Below are positions 62,571 through 64,000 of a stretch of 64,000 nt of DNA, one piece after another. Both the position numbers and the translations under genes were made by a program. How positions within the stretch are numbered: position 1 is the first letter of the stretch; every line of letters begins with the position of its first letter. Location of the stretch: assembly GCF_000718985.1 (NCBI RefSeq), contig NZ_JODL01000007.1:104166-168165 (forward strand), read 5' to 3'. The DNA is from Streptomyces megasporus (GTDB lineage: Bacteria; Actinomycetota; Actinomycetes; Streptomycetales; Streptomycetaceae). The notes below the pieces were generated by a model. It did no database searches and was not told the origin of the DNA. It saw nothing but the letters and a program-made list of their open reading frames with translations.

Positions 62571-63866
62571 TCAGGCAGCGGCCGGGAGGAAGCCGCCTCC
62601 GGAACCGAGCGAGCGCAGGATCCGCGCCTCCTCCTTCCGGGCGACGGAAGGAGGTATTCGGCCGCCGGCGCGGCGGAGGGCGAGGCGGGCGAAGGCGTCG
62701 GCGGCTTCGTTGAGGTCGTGTCCGATGTGGCCCTTCAGCCAGCGGACCCGGACGCGGTGGCGGTGGCGCAGCAGGCGGTCCATCAGCTGCCTGCTCTCCG
62801 GGAAGAGGAGGGTGCGGTGGGCGGCTGTCGGGTCGGCGGAGCGCAGGGCCGCGTCGACCGCCTCGACTGCCTCGGTGCTGTCGCACAGGAGGACCACGGG
62901 CGCGTCCTCGTGGTGTTCGAGGAGGCTGAGGGCGGCGGCGCAGATGCCGATGACTTCGGCTTCACCGCTGCCCGAGGCCAGGGAGTGGCCGTATCCGGTG
63001 GCCCCGTCCTCGGCGGCCCAGCCGTAGCCGCACAGTGCGGACTCGTCACCGACGGCGGCGTCGGCGACGGCCACGACGGCGGTGTCGGGAAGGTCGGTGA
63101 GCAGGGCGTAGCGGTCCTCGTCGGCCGGCACCGTTGCCGTCGGCTGTTCGCCGTCTCCACCCTCGCCCGGGTCGGCAGGATGGGCGTCGGCAAGAACGGC
63201 GGCGAGAGCGCGGTGACAGTGCGGGCAACCGTCGGCCTGTTCGGGGCAGTGCGCGCGGTGCCTCACCGTCAGCTCGCACACGCTGTGCCACACCTCGGGC
63301 TCGGTGTCGGCGAAGCGCGCCAGAGTCGCGGCGCGGCACTGCGCGATGAGCTCCGCGAGGGGCCCCGTGGTCACGCAGGCCCGCATCCGGTCGTGCAGGT
63401 CCATAACCCGGAGCTGGGCTTCGCGTGAGCGGGCGGCGAGGATCGCGGTGTCCTGGTAGGCGTCGTCCAGAGCGTCAAGTCGGGCGCGCCGTGCGGAGGG
63501 AGAGCAGGCGAGCACGTCCCGTTCGGCCTGACCGATCGCGTAGCGGCCCCAGGCCAGCGCGGTACGGGCGTGGCGGCTCCATCGTTCGACCACCGCGTCG
63601 TGCGGGAGGTACGGGTTCTCCTCCTCCCGGGCATCGCGCAGGAGGGCTTGGACGAAGGCGTCGTCGTCGCAGTCCAGCAGTTCACGCGCCGGCGCCGGCG
63701 GTTCGTCGCCTGCCGTTTCCCGCTCCCAGGCCCAGCGGGCGAGGTCGCTCTCCGGCGCCTGCGGTGTGCCGTCCGGCAGTCCCCTGTCGCGGAGTTCCTG
63801 CCGCAGCGCCTCGGCGAAGGCCGCAGGGAACACCTTGCGCACCACCCTCAGCTCCAGCGCGTCCAC
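62571..63866 (-). CDS. RNase H-like protein with unusual N-terminal region
   Basis: The protein has 431 residues from a GTG at 63866 without a good ribosome site, the first possible start after an in-frame stop. The C-terminal ~150 residues form an RNase HI fold: VVAVADAAVG (Asp 1), GSGEAEVIG (Glu), VVLLCDSTEAVEAV (Asp 2), and WLKGHIGHDLNEAADAFARL (His and last Asp). All catalytic acids are present. The N-terminal ~240 residues are helical and end in a cysteine/histidine cluster (HRAHCPEQADGCPHCHRAL) that may bind zinc. It could cut RNA in RNA-DNA hybrids. Its closeness to the helicase operon, same strand, suggests but does not prove a joint role. Confidence 0.8.
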   Translation of the reverse strand: MDALELRVVRKVFPAAFAEALRQELRDRGLPDGTPQAPESDLARWAWERETAGDEPPAPARELLDCDDDAFVQALLRDAREEENPYLPHDAVVERWSRHARTALAWGRYAIGQAERDVLACSPSARRARLDALDDAYQDTAILAARSREAQLRVMDLHDRMRACVTTGPLAELIAQCRAATLARFADTEPEVWHSVCELTVRHRAHCPEQADGCPHCHRALAAVLADAHPADPGEGGDGEQPTATVPADEDRYALLTDLPDTAVVAVADAAVGDESALCGYGWAAEDGATGYGHSLASGSGEAEVIGICAAALSLLEHHEDAPVVLLCDSTEAVEAVDAALRSADPTAAHRTLLFPESRQLMDRLLRHRHRVRVRWLKGHIGHDLNEAADAFARLALRRAGGRIPPSVARKEEARILRSLGSGGGFLPAAA

Positions 63867-64000
63867 CGGCCGGGAGCGGCCTGCGGGGCGGCGGGCACGC
63901 TGCCCTACCTTTCAGGTCGTGGGTCTGAACTGGTCGTTCGTAAGATCGGTGGACCCGGGGTCCCGGGTATGGCTGGCACGGTGGAGACCGCGAGATGGCT

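Noticed and set aside
1..64000. CRISPR arrays, rRNA operons or a replication origin.
   Set aside because: No regularly spaced direct repeats, rRNA signatures or DnaA-box clusters were found by eye.

Overview
The window comes from a high-GC actinomycete, most likely Streptomyces or a close relative. Coding frames have strongly GC-rich third positions, GTG starts are common, and several families are typical of streptomycetes (helix-turn-helix/DUF5753 paired with DUF397, secreted M4 metalloprotease, DUF3626, MerR and TetR regulators beside small target genes, an MrpA-MrpB fusion). No database search was possible; family names rest on recognised motifs.

1-10,350 is a polymorphic-toxin and immunity island. 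It holds the 3' end of an RHS-repeat protein with a nuclease-like C-terminal toxin and an overlapping immunity gene. A displaced second RHS tip follows, whose deaminase-like toxin is cut by an in-frame stop, with its own immunity candidate. Then come an IS5-family element with target duplication, two paralogous SUKH (SMI1/KNR4) immunity genes and several small orphan proteins. 10,478-13,468 carries an alpha/beta hydrolase and a secreted M4 metalloprotease.

13,859-22,140 holds a PfkB-type sugar kinase and then a striking RNA-repair pair: an RNA ligase-polynucleotide kinase fusion, coupled by a one-base overlap to a 953-residue protein with MJ1316, EEP nuclease/phosphatase, 2H phosphoesterase and nucleotidyltransferase domains. 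A hypothetical gene and an NAD-salvage pair, pnuC-nadR, follow.

22,162-34,771 is mostly conserved chromosomal material: a solitary N6-adenine methylase with a fused specificity-like domain, Nudix, YqeY-like and methyltransferase proteins, aldo/keto reductase, DUF3626, a MerR regulator divergent from an erythromycin-esterase-like gene across a clear palindrome, TetR with a small membrane protein, a secreted beta-helix protein and type I dehydroquinase. 34,938-42,185 has a glucose-dehydrogenase remnant, a short leader frame with hairpin, and a complete six-gene Mrp (Mnh) cation/proton antiporter operon. htpG converges on it.

44,409-48,190 is accessory and decaying: a wrecked PCMT-like methyltransferase gene, a small protein, the DUF5753/DUF397 pair, a GNAT protein and a helicase remnant.

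48,447-61,644 is the most notable locus. Six minus-strand genes, every junction overlapping by 1-4 bases, encode two unrecognised proteins, a giant zinc-rich DEAD/DEAH helicase with a DUF1998/MZB end, a J-like protein lacking HPD, a helical protein with a basic disordered tail and a divergent Hsp70. An RNase H-like protein lies upstream. The layout suggests a chaperone-coupled helicase machine, plausibly for anti-phage defence or DNA repair, and I cannot match it to a named system.
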